A stretch of DNA of 64,000 nucleotides, from positions 1-64,000 of the forward strand of contig CAKUFT010000002.1 of the NCBI GenBank assembly GCA_934650095.1, written 5' to 3'. How positions within the stretch are numbered: position 1 is the first letter of the stretch; every line of letters begins with the position of its first letter. The DNA comes from an uncultured Collinsella sp. (lineage in GTDB: Bacteria; Actinomycetota; Coriobacteriia; Coriobacteriales; Coriobacteriaceae). The notes below the pieces were generated by a model. The model worked only from the letters and a program-made list of their open reading frames with translations, had not been told where the DNA came from and did not search any database. Shown here one piece after another: positions 53,072-62,230 of the stretch. The position numbers and the translations under genes are program-made.

Positions 53072-53114
53072 CAAAACCGCCGCAATGAGGATTGTGCTCA
53101 TCGCGGCGGTTTTG
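53072..53114 (-). terminator. trpS terminator
   Basis: Arms CAAAACCGCCGC and GCGGCGGTTTTG about a 19-nt loop, 25 bp beyond the trpS stop on the minus strand; the A-run at its left becomes the T-run of the transcript. Confidence 0.85.
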
Positions 53115-53139
53115 TTTGACTGCTGTTTATTGTTCTCGG

Positions 53140-54189
53140 CTAGTACACCATGCCCATGGCGTCCTGAACCTCGGCCAGGGTCTGCTCGGCGATTTCGTTG
53201 GCGCGGCGATTGCCCTCGTGCAGCACGTCCTTCACGTAGTCCAGGTCGTTCTCGTAGCGCTGACGACGCTCGCGGATCGGGGCGAAGTACTCGTTGACGG
53301 CCTCGGTCACGTACTTCTTGAGCTGGCCGGAGCCGCCCATGCCGATCTCCTCGGCAATCTCGACCTCGGAACGGCCGGTGCAGATGGCGGCCGTCGAAAG
53401 TAGGCCGGACACGCCGGGGCGGGTCTCGGGATCAAACGTGATCATGCGCTCGGAGTCGGTCTGGCTCTTCTTGATGCGCTTGGCCGTCTCCTCGGCAGTC
53501 ATCGAAATATTGATGGCGTTGCCGTAGCTCTTGCTCATCTTGCGACCGTCCAGGCCGGGCAGCAGCGGGGTCTCGGACAGCAGCGCGTCGACCTCGGGAA
53601 ACACCTTGCCGTAGCGGTTGTTAAAACGGCGGGCGATGGTGCGGGTGAGCTCGATGTGCGGCAGCTGGTCGCGGCCGACGGGCACGACGTTGCCCTTGCA
53701 GAACAGGATGTCGCAGGCCTGGTGCACCGGGTAGGTGAGCAGAAGGCCGGTGAGCTCGTGGCCCGAGGCCTCCATCTCGGCCTTGACCGTGGGGTTGCGC
53801 GCCAGCTCGGCCTCGGACACCAGCGACAGGAACGGCAGCATGAGCTGGTTTGCCGCGGGTACGGCGGAGTGCGCGTAGATCATGGTCTTGTCGGGGTCGA
53901 TGCCGCAGGCGAGGTAATCCATGACCATGTTGTACACGTTGTCCTGGATGTGCTCGGTGGTGTCGCGGTCGGTGATGACCTGGTAGTCGGCGATGAGCAC
54001 GTTGGTCTTGGCGCCCATGTTCTGCAGCTCAACGCGGCCCTTGAGGGTGCCAAAGTAGTGGCCCAGGTGCAGGCGGCCGGTGGGGCGGTCGCCGGTGAGC
54101 ATGGTGAACTTCTCGGGCGTCTTGGCCAGGCCCTCGCGAATGGCGTTGCTCTTCTGCAGCGCGACTTCGTAGCTGTTCTCGTTTGGCAT
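53140..54189 (-). CDS. trpS: Tryptophanyl-tRNA synthetase
   Basis: A 349-aa class I aminoacyl-tRNA synthetase charging tRNA-Trp. The HIGH-type motif is GRLHLGHYFG (about residues 38-47) and the KMSKS loop is GRKMSKSYGNAI (about 225-236). The length fits the family (about 330-350). ATG 54189 follows AGGAGCAAT; an ATG 30 bp further upstream lacks a site. No T-box or trp attenuator was recognised upstream. Confidence 0.94.
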   Translation of the reverse strand: MPNENSYEVALQKSNAIREGLAKTPEKFTMLTGDRPTGRLHLGHYFGTLKGRVELQNMGAKTNVLIADYQVITDRDTTEHIQDNVYNMVMDYLACGIDPDKTMIYAHSAVPAANQLMLPFLSLVSEAELARNPTVKAEMEASGHELTGLLLTYPVHQACDILFCKGNVVPVGRDQLPHIELTRTIARRFNNRYGKVFPEVDALLSETPLLPGLDGRKMSKSYGNAINISMTAEETAKRIKKSQTDSERMITFDPETRPGVSGLLSTAAICTGRSEVEIAEEIGMGGSGQLKKYVTEAVNEYFAPIRERRQRYENDLDYVKDVLHEGNRRANEIAEQTLAEVQDAMGMVY

Positions 54190-54350
54190 GATTGCTCCTA
54201 ACGTATGCGAATTGGTCAAGATGATAACGCGTTTATTGAAAGGGGTGGGGTGTAAGTGGATGAGGGGCTGGTAAGGCGAGTGCCATGCGGCAGTTGTGGC
54301 ACGGGCGCGATGCGGCCAGCGTTAACGGGCCACATCCTCGGCAGCAAACC

Positions 54351-55550
54351 CTAGCGCCTGTGGTGACGCTCCTCCTTGCGTTCCTCGGCTGCCTGCTCCT
54401 CCTGCTTAAAGGCGGGGTCGTCGGGGGTCACCAGCTCGTCCTCGTGCGTGCGCTTGTTGTAGTGGTGGCGCAGCACGGGCTCAAACAGGTGCAGGTGCTT
54501 GGCGAAGGCCGCCGAGCCAATGGCGAGCACGGTAAAAATGAGCACGCGCATGGGCACTTCGACTTGGTTGATCGCGGCGGCGCCGGCCGAAAGCATGATG
54601 CACCAGGCGTAGATGAGCAGCACGGCTTGCCTTTGGTTGTAGCCCTCTTGGATCAGGCGGTGGTGGATGTGGCCCTTGTCGGCCTGGCCGATGCTAATGT
54701 GGGCGCGTTTGCGGCGCACGATGGCGCTGAACGTGTCGATGATGGGCACGCCGGCGACGATGAGCGGGATGATGAGCGAGGTGAGCGCGGCGGTGCGGCT
54801 CACGTTGAGCAGCGAGATGGAGCCCAGCGCAAAGCCCAGCAGCAGTGACCCCGAGTCGCCCAAGAAGATGCTGGCGGGGTTGAAGTTGTAGCGCAGAAAG
54901 GCCAGGCACGAGCCAAAGAGCGCGATGGAGAGCGCGGCGGCGTCGATACGGCCCGAGAGCACGGCGACCGAGAACATGGTGAACGATGCGATGCCGCAAA
55001 TGCCCGTGGCCAGGCCGTCGAGGCCGTCGATGAGGTTGATGATGTTGGTGAACGCCACCAGGTAGACCACGGTGATGGGGTAGGCGAGCCAACCGAGCAT
55101 GATCTCGCCGGGGGCAAACGGGTTGACGATGACGCCGATGCGCAGGCCGCCGATGCAGGCGATGAGCGCGGCGAGTACCTGGCCAGCAAGCTTTTGCTTG
55201 GGCTTGAGCTGGAAGATGTCGTCGATGGCGCCGGTCGCATAGATCACGGTAAAGGAGAGCGCCAGCATGGGATAGCTGATGTGCAGGCGCGGGTGCGGCA
55301 CCAAAACGGGCGGCCAGCCCAGGTACCAGATGCCCATGATTTGCACAATGCACGCAACGACCAGGCCCAAAAAGACCGCTGTGCCGCCTAGGCGCGGGAT
55401 GGGCTTGGTGTTGATACGGCGCTTAGAGGGGTAGTCGACAGCGTCGAGCTTAATTGCCAAGCGCTTGACCAGGGGTACCGTGAGGAAGGTCGTGATAAAG
55501 GCCGCCGCTGCCACGCATAGGTACGGTATGTAGCTCGGGGATGAAGCCAT
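54351..55550 (-). CDS. Undecaprenyl-phosphate GlcNAc-1-phosphate transferase-like (WecA/TagO)
   Basis: A 399-aa MraY/WecA superfamily membrane enzyme with about 10-11 transmembrane segments. Cytoplasmic motifs include DYPSKRRINTKPIPRLGG (about residues 39-56), NIINLIDGLDGLATG with the catalytic Asp residues (about 165-180), and FLGDSGSLLLG (about 225-235). It starts a lipid-linked glycan (teichoic acid, capsule or similar) rather than peptidoglycan, judged by motif style and the lack of mur neighbours. The C-terminal tail is Lys/Glu-rich and hydrophilic. The start has no clear ribosome site. Confidence 0.85.
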   Translation of the reverse strand: MASSPSYIPYLCVAAAAFITTFLTVPLVKRLAIKLDAVDYPSKRRINTKPIPRLGGTAVFLGLVVACIVQIMGIWYLGWPPVLVPHPRLHISYPMLALSFTVIYATGAIDDIFQLKPKQKLAGQVLAALIACIGGLRIGVIVNPFAPGEIMLGWLAYPITVVYLVAFTNIINLIDGLDGLATGICGIASFTMFSVAVLSGRIDAAALSIALFGSCLAFLRYNFNPASIFLGDSGSLLLGFALGSISLLNVSRTAALTSLIIPLIVAGVPIIDTFSAIVRRKRAHISIGQADKGHIHHRLIQEGYNQRQAVLLIYAWCIMLSAGAAAINQVEVPMRVLIFTVLAIGSAAFAKHLHLFEPVLRHHYNKRTHEDELVTPDDPAFKQEEQAAEERKEERHHRR

Positions 55551-55796
55551 GAATCTAAAACCGCCAAGCGTCGAAGGAAAAGGTCAAAGGATGCTACGCT
55601 GCAAAGGCATAGCTGACCTATGATACTCGACCAAAGGGGGTGCGAGGAATCGCGCCGCTCGATAATCACGCGCTTACCAGATTATTGGGATGTTGGCGGG
55701 GGTCTGCTGGTCACCGGTCGGGGTCCATGCGGGATGCCGCGGTGGCGATTTTCGGCAAAATCGGCAAAAGAAAACCACCCCCCACGTTACGAAAAT

Positions 55797-55938
55797 GAAC
55801 CCACCTAAAACAGGTGGGTGCCCTCATCGACTGTTCCAGCGTCCTTAACAACGAAGGATACCTGTACTAGGTACGACTGTGTGGGCTCCCTAAATAAACG
55901 CGACGGTTCACCCAGTTGCTCCGCGGGGGGCGGAATAC
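55797..55938 (-). ncRNA. Candidate 6S-like regulatory RNA
   Basis: On the minus strand, a TATGAT -10 box (plus 55943-55948) precedes about 140 nt with no good reading frame that can fold into a long irregular hairpin. UGGGUG pairs with CACCCA and CGUCG with CGAUG around small loops, then a bubble-like centre and apical stems. It ends with GGGCACCCACC and a CCCACCT/AGGTGGG hairpin (55800-55818). The GGGCACCCACC 3' end is one I associate with 6S RNA of Gram-positive bacteria. The rest of the 535-bp gap around it holds nothing else clear. Confidence 0.5.
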
Positions 55939-56085
55939 CTACATCATAAAGCGGCACTTTGTCGATTCCAGTCTTGACATTACAAAAATCGTGTCGGACG
56001 ATTACGGCGCCTTGGGCTTGGGGCCGCCTGCGTGCTTAGCCTTTGGCGTTTGAGCTGCTGAATCGTTGTTTTGGAGCATGTATTT

Positions 56086-57030
56086 ATGCCTTCGTCGTTG
56101 ACCGAACTTTTTTCGCCCGCCTGTCATTTATGTCCGCGCCGTTGCGGTGCGGCACGCGATGAGGGCGCGCGTGGCGTGTGCGGCGCCGACGATACGCTCA
56201 AGGTCGCTCGCGCGGCGCTCCATATGTGGGAGGAGCCGCCCATCTCGGGCGAGGCCGGCTCGGGCACGATCTTCTTTAGCGGCTGTTCGCTCAAATGCGT
56301 CTACTGTCAAAACCACGAGATCTCGACGGGCAATTTCGGTCTCGAGATCTCGCCCGAGCGCCTGGTCGAGATTATGCTTGAGCTGCAGGACCAAGGCGCC
56401 AATAACATCAATTTGGTGACGGCGACGCATTATGCGCATCTGCTGCCGGCTGCGATTGCCGCGGCACGGGAGCGCGGGCTGGCCATTCCGATCGTCTACA
56501 ACACGAGTGGCTATGAGCGGGCGAGTGCCGTGGCCGCGTTGGGCGACCTGGTGGATGTGTGGCTCACTGACTTTAAGTATGCCGATGCGGAGCTTGCGCA
56601 GTCGCTCTCTCATATTAAGGACTACCCGCGCGTTGCCGTGTCGGGCTTGGCGCAGATGGCGCGCGAGATCGAGCGCCGCGGGGGAGAGCTGGTGGACGAC
56701 GACGGGCTCATGAAGCGCGGTATCATCGTGCGCCACCTGGTGCTGCCGGGGCATGTGGACGATTCGTGTCGCGTGCTGGACCTGGTGTGGCAGACGGTTG
56801 GCGACGTGCCGATCTCGGTCATGAACCAGTACACGCCCAATGCGCTCATGCGCGAGCAGGGCGGCGACCTGGCGCGCGCCGTGACGCGCGAGGAGTACGA
56901 GCAAGTGCTCGACCATGCCGACGACCTGGGCTTTACGACGATGTTCTGGCAAGAGGGCGGCGCAGTGGACGAGAGCTTCACCCCAGCCTTCGACACCACC
57001 GGCGTCCTCACCAGCGCCCAATGCGGCTAA
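56086..57030 (+). CDS. Radical SAM protein (pyruvate-formate-lyase-activating-like)
   Basis: A 314-aa radical SAM enzyme of the PflA/COG1313 type. The 4Fe-4S motif is FSGCSLKCVYCQNHEI (CxxxCxxC, about residues 66-73). A Cys cluster (CHLCPRRCG) at the N-terminus may bind a second metal. It cleaves SAM to a 5'-deoxyadenosyl radical; the target protein or molecule is unknown, as no glycyl-radical enzyme is adjacent. ATG 56086 follows GGAG nine bases upstream; a TTG 15 bp earlier is less likely. Confidence 0.85.
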   Translation: MPSSLTELFSPACHLCPRRCGAARDEGARGVCGADDTLKVARAALHMWEEPPISGEAGSGTIFFSGCSLKCVYCQNHEISTGNFGLEISPERLVEIMLELQDQGANNINLVTATHYAHLLPAAIAAARERGLAIPIVYNTSGYERASAVAALGDLVDVWLTDFKYADAELAQSLSHIKDYPRVAVSGLAQMAREIERRGGELVDDDGLMKRGIIVRHLVLPGHVDDSCRVLDLVWQTVGDVPISVMNQYTPNALMREQGGDLARAVTREEYEQVLDHADDLGFTTMFWQEGGAVDESFTPAFDTTGVLTSAQCG

Positions 57031-57106
57031 TTTAGCCCCGTCCCAAAAAGACTGGTTATTGGGCGTTGACAGTTGGCGAGCCGTAGGTAAAATATCAACT
57101 TGTCCT

Positions 57107-57179
57107 GGGGACGTAGCTCAGTTGGGAGAGCGCTGCCGTCGCATGGCAGAGGCCGAGGGTTCGACTCCCTTCGTCTCCA
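57107..57179 (+). tRNA. tRNA-Ala (anticodon CGC)
   Basis: A 73-nt cloverleaf: acceptor GGGGACG/CGTCTCC with the alanine identity pair G3-U70 and discriminator A73, D-arm GCTC...GAGC, anticodon stem CTGCC/GGCAG with loop GTCGCAT (anticodon CGC at positions 34-36), and T-arm GAGGG TTCGACT CCCTT. CCA is not encoded (the bases after A73 are CCC). Confidence 0.95.
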
Positions 57180-57193
57180 CCCTTGGATTTGAT

Positions 57194-57225
57194 AAGCCGC
57201 TGACATTGTGTCGGCGGCTTTTTTT
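57194..57225 (+). terminator. tRNA-Ala terminator
   Basis: Stem AAGCCGC/GCGGCTT followed by a run of T, 14 bp after the tRNA. Confidence 0.85.
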
Positions 57226-57244
57226 AAAAAGAAAGGGCTGTACC

Positions 57245-57691
57245 ATGGCCGAGCTTGAGTCCCAACCACTGTCTGCCGAGGAGCGCGCCGAGTTGGAAGA
57301 GCTCCGCGCTGAGAAGGCCCGCCGCGAGGCCCAAGAGGAGGCCCGTCGCGAGCGTGAGGAGCTTGCTACCCTGCGTGCCGAGCGCGCGAAGGCCGAGGAG
57401 GCCGCTGCGAAGCCCGCGCCCGCACCTGCGCCCAAGCCCGCCGCTGCGAAGCCCGTGCCCGCTGCGCCCAAGCCTCAGCCCAAAAAAGCCCCTCGCCCCA
57501 AACCCGCCGAGGCCAAGCTGAGCCGCGACGAGATGACCTTTGCCCAGCGCATGGTCACCTCCAAGGAGCCTACGGGCGAGAACGAGATCCCGGGCATGGC
57601 TCCGGCTCAAAAGATCATCATCGTCCTTGCCCTTATTGCCTTTGTCGTCTTTATGGGCTACACGATCCTGACCAGCATGGGCCTGCGCTAG
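57245..57691 (+). CDS. Small membrane-anchored coiled-coil protein
   Basis: A 148-aa protein. Residues 1-60 are a charged coiled coil (EERAELEELRAEKARREAQE...), 60-95 are a Pro/Ala/Lys linker, and the C-terminal about 25 residues form a single membrane segment (IIIVLALIAFVVFMGYTIL). It resembles tail-anchored lineage-specific proteins; function unknown. AAAGGG precedes the ATG. Confidence 0.75.
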   Translation: MAELESQPLSAEERAELEELRAEKARREAQEEARREREELATLRAERAKAEEAAAKPAPAPAPKPAAAKPVPAAPKPQPKKAPRPKPAEAKLSRDEMTFAQRMVTSKEPTGENEIPGMAPAQKIIIVLALIAFVVFMGYTILTSMGLR

Positions 57692-57775
57692 CCGATTCAC
57701 GCCGGGCGCCACGCCCGCATGCTCCGCCTCCGCCCAACTCTCAACCTCTGCACAACGCATCCGAAAGGTCGCCCC

Positions 57776-59281
57776 ATGGCTTTGACCGACATCTCTCATC
57801 CCACCGACATCGCAATGCTCACCGATCTGTACGAGCTCACTATGGCCCAGGGCCTGTGGGAGAGCGGCAAGGCCAATGAGCAGGGTTGTTTTACGGCGTT
57901 TTATCGCGACCATCCCTTTGGCAGCGCCTACGCCGTCATGTGCGGCACCGCCGAGCTGCCCGAGCTGGTTGAGAACCTGCACTTTACGCCCGAGGACATC
58001 GACTACCTCGCGTCGCTTGCGGCTCCTGCCGGCGGCGCGATGTTCAAGCCCGCGTTCCTCGACTACCTGCGCAACTTCCGAGCGCACGTGAATATCGACG
58101 CCGTGCCCGAGGGCGAGCTCGTCTTTCCGCGCGAGCCCATGGTGCGTGTGACCGGCCCAGCGCTGGAGTGTCAGCTGCTCGAGACCGCGCTGCTCAACAT
58201 CGTCGGCTTCCAGACGCTCGTCGCCACCAAGACGGCGCGCGTGGTGCTGGCGGCCGATGGTCGCCCCGTCGCCGAGTTCGGCCTGCGCCGTGCCCAGGGC
58301 CCCGACGGCGGCCTGGCGGTTGCCCGCGCGAGCTACGTGGCGGGCTGCTCGTCCACGTCCAACGTGCTTGCCGGGCGCCGCTACGGCATTCCCGTCTTTG
58401 GCACGCACGCGCACAGCTGGGTGATGAGCTTCGATTCCGAGCTCGAAGCCTTCCGCGCCTTTGCCAAGTCGAGCCCCAAGAACTGCACGCTGCTCATCGA
58501 CACGTACGACGTGCGCGAGGGATGCGAGCACGCCATTACGGTTGCCAAGGAGATGGAGGCGGCGGGCGAGCGCCTGTCGGCCATCCGCATTGACTCGGGC
58601 GACTTGGCGAAGCTCTCCAAGTATGTTCGCGGCCGCTTTGACGCCGAGGGCCTGCCCTATGTGGGGATCTCGGTCTCTAACGATCTAGACGAGTACACGA
58701 TTCAGTCGCTGCTCGACCAGGGTGCGCCCATCGACAGCTTTGGCGTGGGCACCAAGCTCGCGACCTGCTACGATCAGCCGGCGCTGGGCGGCGTGTACAA
58801 GCTTTCGGCCCGCCGTGCGAGCGAGGAGGACCCCTGGACGCCGGTGGTTAAGCTCTCCGAGCAGCCCTACAAGCGCACGATTCCGGGCGTGCAGCGCGTG
58901 CGTCGCTATTACGACGGCTTTGGCGGCCCGGTCTGCGACATGATCTATGACGAGGACCATCTGGCGGGGGAGGGCGCCGCGCGCGGGAACACGCTCGTGG
59001 CCGTGAACGACGCCGCCCTGGTGACTAATGTCTCCGAGCTTGAGTATCGTGAGCTGCTGGTGCCGATCGTGCGCGACGGCAGTGCCGTGGCGCCGCGCGA
59101 GAGCATCGAGGACGCGCGCGACCGCTGCGCCTGGGCGCTCGACCATCTGGATGCTGCCTACAAGCGTTTCCTGTATCCGCAGACCTACGTGGTGGGTATG
59201 GAGCAGGGCCTCGCCCAAGTGCGCGACGAGCTCGTGCGTAAGAACATGGCCGCGGCGTCCGCCTTCCCCTGGGCAAAATGA
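57776..59281 (+). CDS. pncB: Nicotinate phosphoribosyltransferase
   Basis: A 501-aa type II phosphoribosyltransferase that makes nicotinate mononucleotide from nicotinate, PRPP and ATP in NAD salvage. MLTDLYELTMAQGLW at the N-terminus is typical, and the active-site histidine lies in GTHAHSWVMSF (about residues 208-218). The PRPP site is VGTKLATCYDQPALGGVYKL (about 323-342). ATG 57776 has GAAAGG upstream; an ATG 57 bp earlier is in frame but would add a non-conserved leader. Confidence 0.92.
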   Translation: MALTDISHPTDIAMLTDLYELTMAQGLWESGKANEQGCFTAFYRDHPFGSAYAVMCGTAELPELVENLHFTPEDIDYLASLAAPAGGAMFKPAFLDYLRNFRAHVNIDAVPEGELVFPREPMVRVTGPALECQLLETALLNIVGFQTLVATKTARVVLAADGRPVAEFGLRRAQGPDGGLAVARASYVAGCSSTSNVLAGRRYGIPVFGTHAHSWVMSFDSELEAFRAFAKSSPKNCTLLIDTYDVREGCEHAITVAKEMEAAGERLSAIRIDSGDLAKLSKYVRGRFDAEGLPYVGISVSNDLDEYTIQSLLDQGAPIDSFGVGTKLATCYDQPALGGVYKLSARRASEEDPWTPVVKLSEQPYKRTIPGVQRVRRYYDGFGGPVCDMIYDEDHLAGEGAARGNTLVAVNDAALVTNVSELEYRELLVPIVRDGSAVAPRESIEDARDRCAWALDHLDAAYKRFLYPQTYVVGMEQGLAQVRDELVRKNMAAASAFPWAK

Positions 59282-59384
59282 TCCGCATGCGACGGAGGAA
59301 AACGGATCATTTTCGTTCGTCCCGCACTGGCTGCCCCGGCTGCCCCCGCTTGCCCGAACGCTCGACATTCGATTGGTTTGACGT

Positions 59385-60512
59385 ATGACGACTTCTTATA
59401 AAACGATGGTGGTAAAGATCGGCTCGTCCACGGTGGTGGGCGCCGACGGCAAGGTCAATCGTGCTTTTATCGGCGGCCTGGCCGACCAGGCGGCCGCTCT
59501 GCGCAAGATTGGCTGGCGCCTGGTCGTGGTAAGCTCGGGCGCCATCGCGTGCGGATATCCCGTGCTGGGCTTCGACCGCAAGCCGGTGGGCGACCTGCCG
59601 AGCCTGCAGGCCTGCGCCTCCGCCGGTCAGTGCATCATCTCGTCGGCCTACGATGAGGAGTTCCATGCGCGCGACCTGCTCACCTCGCTCGTGCTGCTTA
59701 CGCGCCACGATACGGCGCGTCGCACGTCCTACCTGCACGCGCGCGATGCCCTGTTGCGCCTGGTGGAGCTCGGCGTGGTGCCGGTCGTCAACGAGAACGA
59801 CACCGTTACCGTCGACGAGATCAAATTCGGCGACAACGACACGCTGGCAGCGCTCGTGAGCTGCCTGGTTTCGGCCGATCTGTGCGTGACGCTTTCGGAC
59901 ATCGACGGCCTCTACACCGCCAATCCGCATGAGGACCCGACGGCGGAGTTCGTGCCGGTCGTGCACAAGATCGATGCTGCGATCATTGCCTCGGCGGGCG
60001 ATTCGTCCACGTCGGTGGGTACGGGCGGCATGATCACCAAGATCCGCGCGAGCCGCATTCTGATGACGGCGGGCATTCAGAGCGTGATTTGCTCGGGCGA
60101 GGAGCCCGACGCTCTGGTGCGTCTTGCCCGTGGCGAGAGCGTGGGCACCCTGTTCGATCCGCCGGCGGAGCGCTTGGACATCGCACCCCGCAAGCTGTGG
60201 ATTGCGCTGGGCGATAAGGCCCACGGTTCGGTCACGGTCGATGATGGCGCTGCAAAGGCGCTGGTCAGCCGCGGTTCGTCGCTGCTCGCGGTGGGCATTC
60301 GCCAGGTCGATGGCGAGTTTGCCGAGGGCGACGTGCTCGACGTGTGCGATCCGAGCGGCATGGTCGTCGCCCGCGGTATCGCCGAGGCCGATTCGGACGT
60401 GCTGGAGCTTGCAGCCGGCCGCCGCCAGGACCAGATTGCCAGCAACCGCCTCCTCGCGGACCTGGCCGAGAAGCCCGCGATCCATCGAGATAACCTGATC
60501 GTCTTCGCTTAA
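59385..60512 (+). CDS. proB: Glutamate 5-kinase
   Basis: A 375-aa kinase for the first step of proline synthesis, glutamate to glutamyl-5-phosphate. The amino-acid-kinase core starts VVKIGSSTVVG; catalytic and substrate motifs include VVSSGAIACG, NENDTVTVDEIKFGDND (about residues 138-154) and GTGGMITKIRA (about 207-217). A PUA domain follows (about 275-365), as in E. coli-type ProB. Feedback inhibition by proline is usual. Its partner proA is 1.8 kb away with an opposed gene between them. Confidence 0.93.
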   Translation: MTTSYKTMVVKIGSSTVVGADGKVNRAFIGGLADQAAALRKIGWRLVVVSSGAIACGYPVLGFDRKPVGDLPSLQACASAGQCIISSAYDEEFHARDLLTSLVLLTRHDTARRTSYLHARDALLRLVELGVVPVVNENDTVTVDEIKFGDNDTLAALVSCLVSADLCVTLSDIDGLYTANPHEDPTAEFVPVVHKIDAAIIASAGDSSTSVGTGGMITKIRASRILMTAGIQSVICSGEEPDALVRLARGESVGTLFDPPAERLDIAPRKLWIALGDKAHGSVTVDDGAAKALVSRGSSLLAVGIRQVDGEFAEGDVLDVCDPSGMVVARGIAEADSDVLELAAGRRQDQIASNRLLADLAEKPAIHRDNLIVFA

Positions 60513-60672
60513 CCAATTGACGCTGCAAACGCCCCTAAGCGGCAATCTGACGTTCAATCGTCGGGCATGACCAAAAGGTCTATGCCCTCCTCTTTCACGT
60601 CACCTTGCTCGCTTAGGGACGTTTTCGCTTTCCGTCCTCTACCTGCGATGGGCACGTTGCAGGTTTTTCCTG

Positions 60673-60739
60673 AGTTGCGGTGAAATAGGGACTGTTTGGC
60701 GGTTTGAAACGCTTAAACAGTCCCTATTTCACCGCAACT
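60673..60739. repeat. 25-bp perfect inverted repeat
   Basis: Arms beginning AGTTGCGGTGAAATAGG (60673-60697) and ending CCTATTTCACCGCAACT (60715-60739) pair perfectly over 25 bp with a 17-nt loop. It lies in the 299-bp gap after proB and is a candidate REP-like element or terminator for the convergent genes. Confidence 0.85.
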
Positions 60740-60757
60740 TATTGAGGGGGAGCCGTG

Positions 60758-60811
60758 GTGCCGGCACTTGGGGACGTTCCTTTTGTGCCGGCAGCTGGGG
60801 ACACTCCTTTG
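60758..60811. repeat. Tandem 27-bp repeat, GTGCCGGC-GGGGAC-TCCTTT
   Basis: Two adjacent 27-bp units (60758-60784, 60785-60811) share GTGCCGGCA, GGGGAC and TCCTTT. A third relative is at 47429-47453. It touches the stop codon end of the aminopeptidase-like gene. Confidence 0.7.
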
Positions 60812-62230
60812 CTAGAAGATTCGGCGTAGGTCTCCGCGGTTGAGGGCTTCGTCGAAGAGGTGCTTGAACACCACGCTGCCGTGCAGGCCGTCGTGCTCAA
60901 ACTCGTTGGTTACCCAGGCGTGCGAGTTGCCCACGCGGCTGAGCGTGTCGAGCTGCATGCCCGAGTCCACGTACATGTCATCGAAGTACACCGCGGCCTG
61001 GAGCGGCACCTCGTTGCAGGCCAGGCGCTGCGGGTCGTAGATCTTGTCCCAGCTGGTGTCCTCCATCAGCAGATCCATCGCCGGCTTGAAGGGCTTAAGC
61101 TCGGGCATCTGCTCAAACATCCACGGGAACATGGCCTCGCCGGTAAACATGAGCGGGCGCGCGAGGGTGTCGAACTCGGCGCGATGGGCCTTCTCTTCGG
61201 CCGCGGCCCAGCGAATCGGCATGGTATCGCCGTCGGCGTAGATGAACTCCTGCAGCGTCCAGTACAGCGGATTCGTGCGCGTGTTGGTGCGCTCGAAGGC
61301 GCGCATCAAAAAGCTGTCGGACACTGAGGCACCGCAGCCCAGCGTGCCGTCGCCGTCAACAAAAGCGTGATCGATAATCCAATGCATGCGCTCAAAGCTC
61401 GGCTTCATGCCAAAGTCGCTGCCCATGAGCTGCAGGCGCTCGACCGTCATCGGCGAGCCGTCGGGCAGTGCGGGCTTCTGCTCCTCGAGCGCATCGGCAA
61501 GAGCCGCCACGCGCTCGACATCGGCGGGATAGCGATTGTAATACTGCTGCGTCTTGGCGGCCATGCGCGGGAATGTGTGCGCATAGACCTCGCTGGCACT
61601 CGCCGGGACGTGGGGGATGCCGCCGCAGGTAAAGCTCGCCGCCACGCCCTCGGGGAAGAGCGACAGGTAGCTCAGCGTCAAAAAGCCGCCGTAGCTCTGG
61701 CCGAGCGTGACCCACGGCTTGCCGCCAAAGCCCACCAGGCGCAGGTACTCAAAATCGCGCACGATGGAGCTGGCGAGGTGGCGCTTGAGGAAGTCCGCCT
61801 GCGAGCGTGCCGCGTTGGCGCCGGCTGTCGTCGCGCGCTCACCCAGCGCCGCGATGGTGCGTCCGTCAACGCAGCTGCTGCGCCCCGTGCCGCGCTGGTC
61901 GGGCAGGACGACGCGGAAGTGCTTGACGGCCTCCTCGATCCAGCCGTCGCTCGTGGGCGACAGCGGACGCGGGCTCTCGCCGCCGGGGCCGCCCTGCAAA
62001 AACAGGAGCAGCGGCAGATCATCGTTGATGCGGTCGGGCGCGCAAACCACGCGGTAGAAGAGCTTGATGCTCTCGGGCGAGCCGGCGATGGGTGCCGGCA
62101 TGGCGCCGCGGCGCATGGTACTGCCGACGGCCAGCAGCATCGGCTCCAGGCCGCGCCAATCCAAGGGGACGTCGATGTTGTGGTCCTCGACATAGAGGCC
62201 GGGGACGTGGTACGAAGTGATGAGGGCCAT
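60812..62230 (-). CDS. Alpha/beta hydrolase, prolyl aminopeptidase-like (S33)
   Basis: A 472-aa alpha/beta hydrolase of the proline iminopeptidase class. The oxyanion motif is FLQGGPGGESPRP (about residues 60-72); the nucleophile serine is in LGQSYGGFLTLS (about 174-185). The middle is a helical lid, and the conserved C-terminal His falls in SHAWVTNEFEHDGLHG. These enzymes release N-terminal proline or hydrolyse small esters. ATG 62230 follows GGAAG; longer in-frame starts overlap the proA promoter region. Its place between proB and proA suggests proline salvage, but that is context only. Confidence 0.82.
   Translation of the reverse strand: MALITSYHVPGLYVEDHNIDVPLDWRGLEPMLLAVGSTMRRGAMPAPIAGSPESIKLFYRVVCAPDRINDDLPLLLFLQGGPGGESPRPLSPTSDGWIEEAVKHFRVVLPDQRGTGRSSCVDGRTIAALGERATTAGANAARSQADFLKRHLASSIVRDFEYLRLVGFGGKPWVTLGQSYGGFLTLSYLSLFPEGVAASFTCGGIPHVPASASEVYAHTFPRMAAKTQQYYNRYPADVERVAALADALEEQKPALPDGSPMTVERLQLMGSDFGMKPSFERMHWIIDHAFVDGDGTLGCGASVSDSFLMRAFERTNTRTNPLYWTLQEFIYADGDTMPIRWAAAEEKAHRAEFDTLARPLMFTGEAMFPWMFEQMPELKPFKPAMDLLMEDTSWDKIYDPQRLACNEVPLQAAVYFDDMYVDSGMQLDTLSRVGNSHAWVTNEFEHDGLHGSVVFKHLFDEALNRGDLRRIF

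Noticed and set aside
55797..55938. The structured gap considered as a T-box, SRP RNA or RNase P RNA
   Set aside because: It lacks the T-box AGGGTGG core, the SRP GGAAGG-AGCA tetraloop region and the RNase P GAGGAAAGTCC signature.
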